From assembly GCF_004122035.1 (NCBI RefSeq), contig NZ_SAXA01000005.1, positions 184,387 to 248,386 of the forward strand: DNA of 64,000 bases, in the 5' to 3' direction. Below are positions 38,585-46,511 of the stretch, in pieces (position 1 is the first letter of the stretch; every line of letters begins with the position of its first letter). The notes beneath the pieces are model-generated. The model saw only the letters and a list, made by a program, of their open reading frames with translations. It did not search any database and was not told the DNA's origin. This DNA is from Ancylomarina salipaludis (GTDB lineage Bacteria > Bacteroidota > Bacteroidia > Bacteroidales > Marinifilaceae). A program made the position numbers and the translations under genes.

Positions 38585-39181
38585 ATGATAAATCACGAAC
38601 TTTTATTGGAGTATGGAGGAGAAGTGAAAACTTATGAGAGTGGTGAACGCATTCTTAATGAGGGAGAAAGAGCTGAATATTTTTATCAGGTAGTGACTGG
38701 CCAGGTGAAAATGAATAATTTCAATGAGGATGGGAAGGAGTACATTCAAGGATTATTTTCAGCAGGTAAGAGTTTTGGAGAGCCTCCGCTTTTTGGTAAT
38801 TTTAAATGTCCGGCTAATGCTGAAGCCATAAGTAAAGTTGAAATTATTCGTTTGAAGCGTGACGATTTTTTTCAATTGCTTAAGGAAAACCCTGATGTGC
38901 ATTTGGAAGTAACAACCATACTTGCTGAGCGTTTGCACTATAAAGCGATTATGGTTTCGGAGATATCGAGTAATGAACCTGAACATCGTATTTTACGTTT
39001 GCTCGACTATCTTAAAGAGCAATTTGCCCCGTATAAACAAGCATTCTCGTATGAGGTGAAACTAACTCGTCAGCAGATTGGTGATTTGACAGGCTTGAGG
39101 GTTGAAACAGTCATACGAACCATTAAAACCCTGGAAATAAAAGGTGAAGTGGAAATTCGTAAGCGTAAGGTTTATCGTTAA
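38585..39181 (+). CDS. Crp/Fnr-family transcription regulator
   Basis: A 198-residue regulator with a cyclic-nucleotide-binding-like sensor (about 15-110), a dimer helix and a winged HTH (LTRQQIGDLTGLRVETVIRTIK). Glu and Arg of the recognition helix (VETVIR) match FNR-type readers of TGAT half sites, in agreement with the palindrome just upstream. Only one cysteine is present, so it has no FNR-style [4Fe-4S] cluster; a haem- or NO-sensing DNR-like mode is possible. The divergent ric-norZ operon is the obvious target (inference). Confidence 0.92.
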   Translation: MINHELLLEYGGEVKTYESGERILNEGERAEYFYQVVTGQVKMNNFNEDGKEYIQGLFSAGKSFGEPPLFGNFKCPANAEAISKVEIIRLKRDDFFQLLKENPDVHLEVTTILAERLHYKAIMVSEISSNEPEHRILRLLDYLKEQFAPYKQAFSYEVKLTRQQIGDLTGLRVETVIRTIKTLEIKGEVEIRKRKVYR

Positions 39182-39438
39182 AAAAGATTGAAATTTATTG
39201 TGATCTTCAATAAAAAAATGTTTTCCTTTTCAGTTATTCCAAGCAGATAAATATTTTTAGGCTATTGGTTGGATATCCCGTCTATCCAGAAAAATCTTCA
39301 AGTTTTAAATCAATACACCCCGTTTTTTCAAATTTCGTTTTTAGTATATCCGCTTTGTTTTTTATAGGCAGGACTGGTTTCAACTATTTAGAGGTTTTCT
39401 GTATAATTTTCATATATACTTTACTTAAAAAAATAATT

Positions 39439-39467
39439 TTTGTTTATTATATTTTTATGTAAATTTG
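39439..39467 (+). promoter_or_regulatory. promoter of the Nudix-lipoprotein operon
   Basis: TTTG (39439-39442), a 17-bp spacer and TAAATTTG (39460-39467) fit the Bacteroidota -33/-7 pattern. The predicted start is about 24 bases before ATG 39497. The preceding part of the 315-bp gap from 39182 is AT-rich with no credible gene. Confidence 0.55.
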
Positions 39468-39496
39468 ATAATGCTCATAAAATTGAATCATAATAT

Positions 39497-39925
39497 ATGA
39501 AAGAGAATCGTCCAAGGGTGGGTATTGGTGTGGCAGTGATAAAAGATGGGAAAATACTTCTTGGTAAGAGGAAAAATGCCCATGGCGAAGGTACCTGGGC
39601 CTTCCCCGGAGGTCATTTGGAATATCAGGAATCCTGGGAAGAATGTGCCGCTCGTGAGGTATTTGAAGAAACAGGGATTCGAATTAAGAATATTTGTTTT
39701 GGAACACTGACCAATGATCTGTTTGATGCAGAGCAGAAACATTATGTCACAATTGTTATGTTGGCAGATTATGATTCAGGAGATATAAAGCTGATGGAAC
39801 CTGATAAATGTGAACGCTGGGAATGGTTTGAATGGAACAAGCTTCCCCAGACTATTTTTGTGACTATTCAGAACCTAAAAGAAAACAATTACAACCCAAT
39901 AATCTCATCTAAAATTAAAGACTAA
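39497..39925 (+). CDS. Nudix hydrolase
   Basis: A 142-residue pyrophosphohydrolase of NDP-X substrates. The full Nudix box is present: GHLEYQE then REVFEETGI, i.e. G-x5-E-x7-REVxEExGI. The start PRVGIGVAVIKDGKILLGKR resembles nucleotide-sanitising MutT-like members, but the substrate cannot be fixed. The stop codon overlaps the next ATG (TAATG), so translation is coupled to the lipoprotein gene. Confidence 0.93.
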   Translation: MKENRPRVGIGVAVIKDGKILLGKRKNAHGEGTWAFPGGHLEYQESWEECAAREVFEETGIRIKNICFGTLTNDLFDAEQKHYVTIVMLADYDSGDIKLMEPDKCERWEWFEWNKLPQTIFVTIQNLKENNYNPIISSKIKD

Positions 39926-40632
39926 TGAGAGTGAAAAATATTGTCAGTATTGTATTTATTATCCTGTTAGCAGGATGTGCCTCTGTACCCAAAGAAACTG
40001 TTCTTTTATCGCAAACAATTGGAAATGATTTGCAGGTTTTGCAACAATCCCATCGGAATCTTGCCGAATTATACTTCAACAAAATAAAAACCGATATCAA
40101 CACTTTTGTGGATGATGTATATGCACCTTTTGTGATTCACTATGTTTTGAATAAGGAATTACAATCTTTCAAAAAGGGTGAGCCATCCTTATATGGAACT
40201 TTAGAACTGGCAGGTCAGAAGGAGGGCAAGCAGGAGTCAGAGAATGCCGTAAATGAAATGGCAAATTTTCAAAATTCAGCTCGCAAACAAATTGAGAAGA
40301 AGAGGGCTGAATTGCTTAATCCTATATTAATACAGGAAACAGAGCTATTGAAGGCTATCAATAAATCGTATTTACAGGTGAACAATGCAAATACAAGTGT
40401 TACAATTTACCTGCAATCGCTTCGAAAACTAAAAGAGGAACAGGGGCAGGCACTTTCGATTGTTGGACTTGCAGGTGCAGATACTTTAGTTGGCAATTCA
40501 TTGGCAAACTTTTCCGAACAGGTTGAAGAGGTGCTTAAAAGGGGGAAAGAGATTGATGTAAAATCGGATGATGCATATCAGAAATTGCAGGAACTTACAA
40601 ATAAAATAAAGAGCTTAACATCTAAAAAATAA
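39925..40632 (+). CDS. coiled-coil lipoprotein, unknown function
   Basis: A 235-residue protein with signal ending LLAGC (Cys18). The mature part is rich in Gln, Glu, Lys and Leu heptads, predicted as long helices facing the periplasm. No domain is recognised. It is in an operon with the Nudix gene and the following 94-aa gene (4-base gap). Confidence 0.82.
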   Translation: MRVKNIVSIVFIILLAGCASVPKETVLLSQTIGNDLQVLQQSHRNLAELYFNKIKTDINTFVDDVYAPFVIHYVLNKELQSFKKGEPSLYGTLELAGQKEGKQESENAVNEMANFQNSARKQIEKKRAELLNPILIQETELLKAINKSYLQVNNANTSVTIYLQSLRKLKEEQGQALSIVGLAGADTLVGNSLANFSEQVEEVLKRGKEIDVKSDDAYQKLQELTNKIKSLTSKK

Positions 40633-40636
40633 GATT

Positions 40637-40921
40637 ATGACTTCAAACAAATATGATGATTTATTTAGTGAAGCTGATGCCGCTTTTGATGCCACCTACC
40701 AAAATGAATTAGCTGAGCTTAAAGGAATGTCTAAGGAAGAAATTACGGCAGTTTGTCCGGATACAACAGCTGAAAAAACTTATATGGCATTGATCGCATT
40801 AGTTGAAAAAGCATCGAAGCAGAATCTGTCACAAGCTCAATTGATTGAACGGATTAAAGCTTTAGGTGAAATTGGTATCAAATTAGCCATGAAGGTTCCG
40901 AGTTTTGCTAAACTTTTGTAA
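40637..40921 (+). CDS. small helical protein, unknown
   Basis: A 94-residue acidic cytosolic protein in the Nudix-lipoprotein operon. It is mostly helical, with no motif recognised; the C-terminus is basic and hydrophobic (IKLAMKVPSFAKLL). Confidence 0.7.
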   Translation: MTSNKYDDLFSEADAAFDATYQNELAELKGMSKEEITAVCPDTTAEKTYMALIALVEKASKQNLSQAQLIERIKALGEIGIKLAMKVPSFAKLL

Positions 40922-41050
40922 TTCTTTTCGATATAAAGAATTTCAATCGTGTATATTGATATTTTACCTTGTAAAAGTATTTTGTTCGGCCTAAAGAATG
41001 AAAAAAATAATTATCTTATATGTCAGATTCACCAATAGCTTAAACAGCCT

Positions 41051-43063
41051 ATGGATATTTATCTCGACATCATTCTCTTTTTAGCTGGCTTTTTAATTGT
41101 GACAGTAGCGGCCAGTCGGCTGTCGTTATATTTTTTGAAAGTTAAGTTACCAATTATTACAGGTCTCTTAGTTATTGGAATTATTGTCGGACCTTTTGTG
41201 TTGAAACTCATTCCCAGCGAATCTTTATCCCGGCTCAATTTTATAAATGATATTTCTCTATCGTTTATTGCTTTTGCTGCAGGTGCTGAGCTATATTTGG
41301 CCGAATTGAAGGGGCGAATGAAAAGCATCAGGTGGATAACTTTTGGGCAATTGTTTTTCACATTTATTTTGAGTTCTAGCGCGATATATTTTGTTAGCGA
41401 TTACATTCCTTTTATGTCTGATTTAGCGACTCATGTTAAATTGGTAATTTCTCTTTTAATCGGAACTATTTTTGTTGCACGTTCTCCTGTTTCTGCAATC
41501 GCTATTATAAACGAGATGAGAGCTAAGGGGCCTTTTACTAAAACGGTTATTGGCGTTGTCGTTGTTAAAGAATTTCTAGTCATTATTTTATTTACCATTT
41601 GTTCATCTATTGGTAATGTGCTGATTAATAATGTTGAGTTTGATGCGAAACTCGTGTTTATTTTGATTGGAGAGTTGAGTTTATCCTTCTTTTTGGGTTA
41701 TATATTAGGGAAAGGAATTAATCTTTTACTAAGTTTCAGAATGTCAACTACAGTTAAATCAATTTTATTAATTGTTTTGGGCTACTTAGTCTTTGTATTG
41801 GCACATCAAGTACATTTTTTTAGTCAAAAGTATTTAAGTTTTGATATTTATATTGAACCTTTATTAATCTGTATTTTGGGTGGTTTTTATATAGTGAATT
41901 ATAGTGAATTTAGAAGGGAGTTTTCTAAGATAGTTGAAAAAGTAACCCCAATGATTTACATTATGTTCTTCACCCTAACAGGAGCTTCTCTTTCATTGGA
42001 TACGTTTGCACAGACCTTTGTGATTGCATTATTTTTCTTTTTTTTAAGATTAATTGTAATTGGGATTGGAACTTTTTTGGGAGGAATTCTAGCCAATGAT
42101 CCTTCACATACAAGAAGATCGTCTTGGATGCCCTATGTCACACAGGCTGGTATATCACTAGGATTGGTTTCGATAGTGAGTCAGAAATACCCAGAATGGG
42201 GCGTTGAATTTGGTACGATTTTAATAACAGTAATTGTATTGAACCTTTTCGTTGGTCCACCTCTCTTTAAATGGGCGATTTTAAAGGTTGGAGAATCTCA
42301 TCGTAAGCATGATGTTATGCATGAGAAACGTGATAAAAAGGTCTTTATTTTTGGTTTAGAAGGGCAATCTCTCGCTCTTGCCAGACAGTTGATGAATAGT
42401 GATATATGGGTTAAGATGGCAACCCGGGATAAGGAAAAAGCATCACATGAATATCAGGGGATTCCGGTCGTTCACATTAAGGATTTTGGATTGGAGGAGA
42501 TGAAACGAATAGGGGCTGATTCTGCTGATAGTTTTGTTCTTTTTTATCAAGATGAAGAGAGCTTAGAGATATGCGAATTGGCTTATGAACAATTTGGTAC
42601 GAGACATTTGGTCGTGCGTTTACACGATAGAAAATATATGAAACGTTTTCAGGAATTGGGTGCACTCATTGTGGAACCGGCGTCCATGTTGATTAGTTTG
42701 ATGGATCATTTGGTTCGATCACCTATTGCTACTTCCATCATATTGGGAATGGATGAAAGTCAGGATACCGTTGACATTGAGATGCAAAATGCAGATCTTC
42801 ATGGCTTGAGTTTGCGCGACCTTAAATTACCGACTGATGTTATTATTCTGGCAACCAAACGCAATGAGAATCCAATTATTTCGACAGGATATACCCGACT
42901 AAGAAAGGGAGATGTTTTAACTTTGGTTGGGTCAAAAGAGAGTTTGGAGAAGGTCAAGCTCAAATTTGGGCAGCAGTCCGAGGCTGATTTCAGGCAGTTG
43001 AGAGGTCTTAAGATGAAACTTTTAACTAAGATTAAATCTCCCAAGGGAGGTGATTATATTTAA
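41051..43063 (+). CDS. CPA2 cation/proton antiporter with RCK/TrkA domains
   Basis: A 670-residue Kef/NhaP-type exchanger of K+ or Na+ for H+. Twelve or so hydrophobic segments cover 5-400. A Rossmann-type TrkA_N domain (about 430-555, starting VFIFGLEGQSLALARQLM, a degenerate GxGxxG) and a TrkA_C domain (about 570-650) follow. The membrane part lacks a clear ND or DD ion-binding pair in helix 5 in the form I know; the ion is uncertain. Confidence 0.9.
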   Translation: MDIYLDIILFLAGFLIVTVAASRLSLYFLKVKLPIITGLLVIGIIVGPFVLKLIPSESLSRLNFINDISLSFIAFAAGAELYLAELKGRMKSIRWITFGQLFFTFILSSSAIYFVSDYIPFMSDLATHVKLVISLLIGTIFVARSPVSAIAIINEMRAKGPFTKTVIGVVVVKEFLVIILFTICSSIGNVLINNVEFDAKLVFILIGELSLSFFLGYILGKGINLLLSFRMSTTVKSILLIVLGYLVFVLAHQVHFFSQKYLSFDIYIEPLLICILGGFYIVNYSEFRREFSKIVEKVTPMIYIMFFTLTGASLSLDTFAQTFVIALFFFFLRLIVIGIGTFLGGILANDPSHTRRSSWMPYVTQAGISLGLVSIVSQKYPEWGVEFGTILITVIVLNLFVGPPLFKWAILKVGESHRKHDVMHEKRDKKVFIFGLEGQSLALARQLMNSDIWVKMATRDKEKASHEYQGIPVVHIKDFGLEEMKRIGADSADSFVLFYQDEESLEICELAYEQFGTRHLVVRLHDRKYMKRFQELGALIVEPASMLISLMDHLVRSPIATSIILGMDESQDTVDIEMQNADLHGLSLRDLKLPTDVIILATKRNENPIISTGYTRLRKGDVLTLVGSKESLEKVKLKFGQQSEADFRQLRGLKMKLLTKIKSPKGGDYI

Positions 43064-43076
43064 ATTGGATGTTCAA

Positions 43077-43112
43077 ATATTAAAGGCTGCTTATATAAGC
43101 AGCCTTTAATAT
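43077..43112. terminator. bidirectional terminator, 36-bp palindrome
   Basis: ATATTAAAGGCTGCTTATA and its complement form a perfect palindrome between the convergent antiporter and DUF2892 genes. Confidence 0.8.
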
Positions 43113-43125
43113 TTTAGATAAGTAT

Positions 43126-43332
43126 CTATTCCTTCTTTTTGCAGGTATTAATACCCATCAGTGAGTAGGGAGGGCAATTGCCTATAATACTTGAAAGAAG
43201 CATAATCGAAGCAAATACAACAAGTACAATACCAATTGTACCGGTGATAACATCGAAGATATACAATGCAATTAATGTTATCGCAACTATTGAACGAAGA
43301 ATACGATCAACAGGACCCATGTTTTTTTTCAT
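43126..43332 (-). CDS. DUF2892 (YgaP-type membrane) protein
   Basis: A 68-residue protein with two membrane helices and the family wording MGPVDRILRSIVAI and GNCPPYSLMGINTCKK. Such domains are fused to rhodanese in YgaP; here it is alone. Function unknown. It lies next to an SRPBCC gene on the same strand. Confidence 0.88.
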   Translation of the reverse strand: MKKNMGPVDRILRSIVAITLIALYIFDVITGTIGIVLVVFASIMLLSSIIGNCPPYSLMGINTCKKKE

Positions 43333-43368
43333 TGTTATAATTTTTTAGTGATAAATATGTTTTAATCG

Positions 43369-43899
43369 TTATTTTTCGATATAAGTTTTGAACTTGGCAA
43401 GGCCTTTTTCAAAATCAGGACCAATCTGTTTATCGATATTCATAAACAACATGATAATTGTCGTTGGGAATTTATTCTCGCCATAAAATCCCCATGTGAC
43501 TTCAGTCTGATTGTCAACTTCTTTAAGTTTAAGGAAACCGACACTAGTAGATTCAAAAGGTTTAAGAAAGCGCAATTCCGTTTCAATATATGTGTTGCCT
43601 TCAATTTTAGTTACTTCTTGTTCTCCTTCTCCAACATCATCGTTACCTACCCAGTGTGAAACAGATCCTATTTGACCATCGACACCACGATATTCAACTT
43701 TCATATTGGGATCCATCTCAGCCCAGGGTGACCACATTTGTTGTTCTTTTAATGAACAGAGACTTTTGAAAACAGTATCAATCTGTGTTGATACAACAAT
43801 TTTACGCTCTACCTGATAATGTTTGGGAGCGACCAAATGAAGTATAAATACCAAAATAATTAAGATACTTACAATTAAAAGAGCTTTTTTCATAAACAA
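43369..43899 (-). CDS. membrane-anchored SRPBCC (START-like) protein
   Basis: A 176-residue protein with an N-terminal hydrophobic helix (ALLIVSILIILVFILHL) and a SRPBCC fold (ERKIVVSTQIDTVFKSL ... MWSPWAEMDPNMKVEYRG ... FLKLKEVDNQTEVTWGF). The family binds hydrophobic ligands in a cavity. The substrate is unknown. It may be transcribed with the DUF2892 gene. Confidence 0.87.
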   Translation of the reverse strand: MFMKKALLIVSILIILVFILHLVAPKHYQVERKIVVSTQIDTVFKSLCSLKEQQMWSPWAEMDPNMKVEYRGVDGQIGSVSHWVGNDDVGEGEQEVTKIEGNTYIETELRFLKPFESTSVGFLKLKEVDNQTEVTWGFYGENKFPTTIIMLFMNIDKQIGPDFEKGLAKFKTYIEK

Positions 43900-44046
43900 G
43901 ATTTTGGTTCGTTATAAGTAGGCCGGCATGAGTCTTATATATAAAGACAAGAGCCTCCTAAATTTAAGAAAAATTTTCCACTCTGGAATTCTCTTGTCTT
44001 AATATTGTCTTTAACGATCTGAAAATCTTTTGATAATAATACTCTG

Positions 44047-45084
44047 TTAGAGGATGAAGATCCCGGATTCCTGACATTTTTGTCTCATTTTATCAGGCCA
44101 GATACTTGACTGGACCTCACCAATATGAGCTTTCTGGAGCAGAAACATGCACAGACGCGATTGCCCAATTCCACCACCAATAGAATAAGGCAATTCTCCC
44201 GCCAGCAGTTTTTTATGAAACATGAGTGTCTTTCTATCTTCAGCCCCTCTAATGATTAATTGTTTTTCAAGAGCTTCCTCATCTACACGAATACCCATTG
44301 ATGAAATTTCAAAAGCAATTTCAAGTACAGGGTTCCATAGAATAATATCCCCGTTCAAGCCTTTATAACCGTTTACTGTAGGTGTACTCCAATCGTCATA
44401 GTCTGGGGCACGACCATCATGCGGCTCGCCGTTGGCCATTTCACTACCGATGCCGATAATAAATACGGCTCCAAATTCTTTAGCAACTTTGCTCTCACGC
44501 TCTTTGGGGCTTAATTCCGGATATTTTAATAAGAGTTCTTCTGCATGAATGAAGTAGATCTTTTCGGGTAACTGAGGTTCAATACTTGGGTAGAATTCTT
44601 GAAGAATATACGCGGTACGTTTTAGGGCGGCATAAATTTGTTGAACTGTCACTTTTAGGGTATCCAAGCTTCTTTCGTCTTTAGTGATGCTTTTTTCCCA
44701 ATCCCATTGATCTACATATAAGGAATGAATATTGGTGAAATCTTCGTCAGGACGAAGGGCGTTCATGTCGGTATAAAGTCCTTGTCCGGCAGGAATACGG
44801 AGTTCTCCCAGCATGTAGCGTTTCCATTTGGCAAGTGAATGGACCACCTCAGCTTTGTCATCACCTAAAGCCTTAATTGGGAATGCAACCGGACGTTCCA
44901 CACCGTTTAAATCGTCATTGAGCCCCGTATGTTTCATCACGATTAATGGCGCAGTTACCCTTTTTAATCGTAATTCTGAAGACAGTTGCAATTGGAATTG
45001 GTCTTTAATGAGTTTAATCGCTTTTTCAGTTTGATCCAGGTCGAGTAAACTTTTGTAATCCTTGGGAATAATTAAATCTTTCAT
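44047..45084 (-). CDS. asnA: aspartate-ammonia ligase
   Basis: Makes asparagine from aspartate, NH3 and ATP. The 345-residue class II aaRS-like enzyme shows family motifs ELRIPAGQGLYTDMNALRPDE, DQWDWEK, and GGGIGQSRLCMFLLQKAHIGEVQ near the C-terminus. Expression appears to be controlled by an unusual leader with two successive Asn-codon attenuators (45119-45384). It is transcribed alone. Confidence 0.97.
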   Translation of the reverse strand: MKDLIIPKDYKSLLDLDQTEKAIKLIKDQFQLQLSSELRLKRVTAPLIVMKHTGLNDDLNGVERPVAFPIKALGDDKAEVVHSLAKWKRYMLGELRIPAGQGLYTDMNALRPDEDFTNIHSLYVDQWDWEKSITKDERSLDTLKVTVQQIYAALKRTAYILQEFYPSIEPQLPEKIYFIHAEELLLKYPELSPKERESKVAKEFGAVFIIGIGSEMANGEPHDGRAPDYDDWSTPTVNGYKGLNGDIILWNPVLEIAFEISSMGIRVDEEALEKQLIIRGAEDRKTLMFHKKLLAGELPYSIGGGIGQSRLCMFLLQKAHIGEVQSSIWPDKMRQKCQESGIFIL

Positions 45085-45118
45085 TTTTCTTGGTTTTGGT
45101 TAAATTATTATTGGAAAT

Positions 45119-45149
45119 AAAAAAAGCCTTTCCGTGGTGAGGAAAGGCT
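45119..45149 (-). terminator. asnA attenuator 2: terminator hairpin
   Basis: In the RNA, AGCCTTTCC pairs with GGAAAGGCT, followed by U7, starting about 65 bases before the asnA ATG. The 5' arm and loop can instead pair with 45170-45180. Confidence 0.9.
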
Positions 45150-45169
45150 AAATCTGTGCATGACGATAT

Positions 45170-45180
45170 CCTTTCTCACC
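45170..45180 (-). promoter_or_regulatory. asnA attenuator 2: antiterminator segment
   Basis: RNA GGTGAGAAAGG is complementary, with one bulged base, to CCUUUCCUCACC of the terminator (plus-strand 45136-45147). It begins directly after the stop codon of leader peptide 2, so a ribosome at the stop would mask it, while one stalled at the Asn codons would leave it free. Confidence 0.8.
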
Positions 45181-45181
45181 C

Positions 45182-45235
45182 TCAGGGAAAATTATTATTG
45201 ATATTATTATTTGAATTGAAAAAAGACATGGTCAT
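45182..45235 (-). CDS. asnA leader peptide 2 (Asn-rich)
   Basis: A 17-codon ORF, M-T-M-S-F-F-N-S-N-N-N-I-N-N-N-F-P, with seven Asn codons. It is too short to appear in normal gene calls. Its stop adjoins the antiterminator segment of the second attenuator. The density and identity of the repeated codon, matched to the product of the downstream gene, are the evidence for a translated regulatory leader. Confidence 0.85.
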   Translation of the reverse strand: MTMSFFNSNNNINNNFP

Positions 45236-45249
45236 GTAATATGAGTTTA

Positions 45250-45280
45250 TAAAAAAAGCCTTCCGGTAGGGGAAGGCTTT
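45250..45280 (-). terminator. asnA attenuator 1: terminator hairpin
   Basis: In the RNA, AAAGCCTTCC pairs with GGAAGGCTTT around a 6-base loop and is followed by U7. It is a complete intrinsic terminator inside the leader, between the two leader peptides. Confidence 0.9.
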
Positions 45281-45309
45281 AGCTAGTGTAGGTATATTTT
45301 AACAATCAA

Positions 45310-45384
45310 CTATAAGCTTTCCATTTTCGACGAACGATTAGTCATCAAATTATTAAAAGCATTATTGTTGTTGAATGATCTCAT
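45310..45384 (-). CDS. asnA leader peptide 1 (Asn-rich)
   Basis: A 24-codon ORF, M-R-S-F-N-N-N-N-A-F-N-N-L-M-T-N-R-S-S-K-M-E-S-L, with seven Asn codons. The last codons (plus-strand 45314-45322, RNA GGAAAGCUU) can pair with AAGCCUUCC of terminator 1 at eight of nine positions. A ribosome finishing the peptide would cover this segment and let the terminator form; a ribosome starved of Asn-tRNA would not. Confidence 0.85.
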   Translation of the reverse strand: MRSFNNNNAFNNLMTNRSSKMESL

Positions 45385-45405
45385 TAGTTTTTTTATTTGT
45401 GGATG

Positions 45406-45413
45406 CTAAACTA
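45406..45413 (-). promoter_or_regulatory. candidate -7 box of the asnA leader transcript
   Basis: The minus strand reads TAGTTTAG, one mismatch from TAnnTTTG, with leader ATG 1 about 22 bases downstream. No clear -33 element is seen. Confidence 0.35.
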
Positions 45414-45481
45414 GACAAGTTTTTTGGAATAAAAAAATGGATTGGTTTAAATTCTACTAAAGTAAGTAGGAATGATGTCGC

Positions 45482-46006
45482 TTATTGATCATCAGTATCC
45501 TTCGTTTTTAATTCCACAATTTGCCCAGAGTAAGAGATATGAGCTTTGCTGTCACATCGAATAATTGTTGAGACTGATTCTTTGGAAAAAGCTTCAATAA
45601 TTACAGTGAAAAGCTCTTTATCCTTGACTTCGAAGGCATAGGTTACTTTCATTTTTTTATCATCAGGTGTGAGTTTTGGATTAAGAATTTCGCCTTCAAA
45701 ATCCATCCCACCATCTTCACCGTAATCCACATGATAAGCTTGTCCAAAAAAAGGCAAATCGCATAGACAGTTATTTTCAGAAATTTCGATAAAACCATAA
45801 TTTGTTGTCAGATCGATGTAAGATCCACCTTGAGGATAGGCTTTGTCGGCTTCGAATTTGAATTCTCCACTTTTAATTAGTTGTAGACATTCCTGATAGG
45901 CCTTCATCTTTTGGGCCTTTCTCTCATCTTTTTTTTGTGCCGAAAGGCTTGTTACCAGTGCAATCAATAGGAGTGAACCGATTAGTTTTTTGAATATTGC
46001 TTTCAT
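45482..46006 (-). CDS. DUF4251 exported protein
   Basis: From ATG 46006 a 174-residue protein with an SpI signal (MKAIFKKLIGSLLLIALVTSLSA). The longer frame to 46069 would hide the signal behind 21 residues and is unlikely. The mature part matches the Bacteroidota DUF4251 family (GSYIDLTTNYGFIEISENNCLCDLPFFG, GGMDFEGEI). It is periplasmic; function unknown. Confidence 0.87.
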   Translation of the reverse strand: MKAIFKKLIGSLLLIALVTSLSAQKKDERKAQKMKAYQECLQLIKSGEFKFEADKAYPQGGSYIDLTTNYGFIEISENNCLCDLPFFGQAYHVDYGEDGGMDFEGEILNPKLTPDDKKMKVTYAFEVKDKELFTVIIEAFSKESVSTIIRCDSKAHISYSGQIVELKTKDTDDQ

Positions 46007-46055
46007 GGCTCTGTTTGTTAATTTACAACTTATAAGATACTCAAAAAACAGATCA

Positions 46056-46092
46056 TAAAAAAAGCCCATTCAAAGTTTATCTGAACGGGCAA
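46056..46092 (-). terminator. terminator after the thioesterase gene
   Basis: RNA GCCCGUUCA pairs with UGAAUGGGC (one G-U), then U7. It ends the prfC-thioesterase transcript. Confidence 0.8.
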
Positions 46093-46113
46093 TTTTTTTT
46101 TGTTTTTAACTAT

Positions 46114-46488
46114 TTAGGCTCTCTCCATAAATTTAATAGGATCGATAATATAGCGCTTGTGGAGTGATGAACCAATTGGGCCATCTTCGTCAGTTGCTTC
46201 AATTTGGAAAGTCAATTTTTTACCGTCAACTTTCGTTAGCGTGGCTGTACAAGTTACCTTTTTACCAACTTTAGTGGCTTTTATATGTTTGGTGTCGATT
46301 TGAATTCCAACCGTATCTAAGCCTTTATCCAAGCCATTTTCTATGCATTTAACAGCTGTGTTTTCCATAAAGGCTACCATTGCAGGTGTTGCAAATACAG
46401 GCAATTTACCAGACCCGTGTGCGATAGCTGTGTTGGTATCTTCAACTATTAATTCCTGAGTGAAATTTAATCCTTCTTCTAAAGACAT
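46114..46488 (-). CDS. hotdog-fold thioesterase (FlK-like)
   Basis: A 124-residue single hotdog domain. VFATPAMVAFMENTAVKCIE is the long central helix with the Thr/Glu region used by fluoroacetyl-CoA-thioesterase-type enzymes, and VGIQIDTKHIKATKVGKKV follows. It hydrolyses an acyl-CoA; the natural substrate is unknown. It follows prfC by 23 bases on the same strand. Confidence 0.87.
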   Translation of the reverse strand: MSLEEGLNFTQELIVEDTNTAIAHGSGKLPVFATPAMVAFMENTAVKCIENGLDKGLDTVGIQIDTKHIKATKVGKKVTCTATLTKVDGKKLTFQIEATDEDGPIGSSLHKRYIIDPIKFMERA

Positions 46489-46511
46489 AATGATTAATTT
46501 AATCTTGATTT

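Noticed and set aside
38585..39181. Oxygen-sensing FNR with [4Fe-4S] cluster
   Set aside because: Only one cysteine is present, so it cannot bind the cluster; called a general Crp/Fnr regulator.
39265..39462. 65-codon ORF between the Crp/Fnr and Nudix genes
   Set aside because: It runs through very AT-rich sequence into the -33/-7 promoter of the Nudix gene and has no family resemblance.
45119..45280. T-box or riboswitch in the asnA leader
   Set aside because: No T-box NNTGG-type sequence or ligand-binding core is seen; the Asn-rich ORFs and matching antiterminators explain the leader better.
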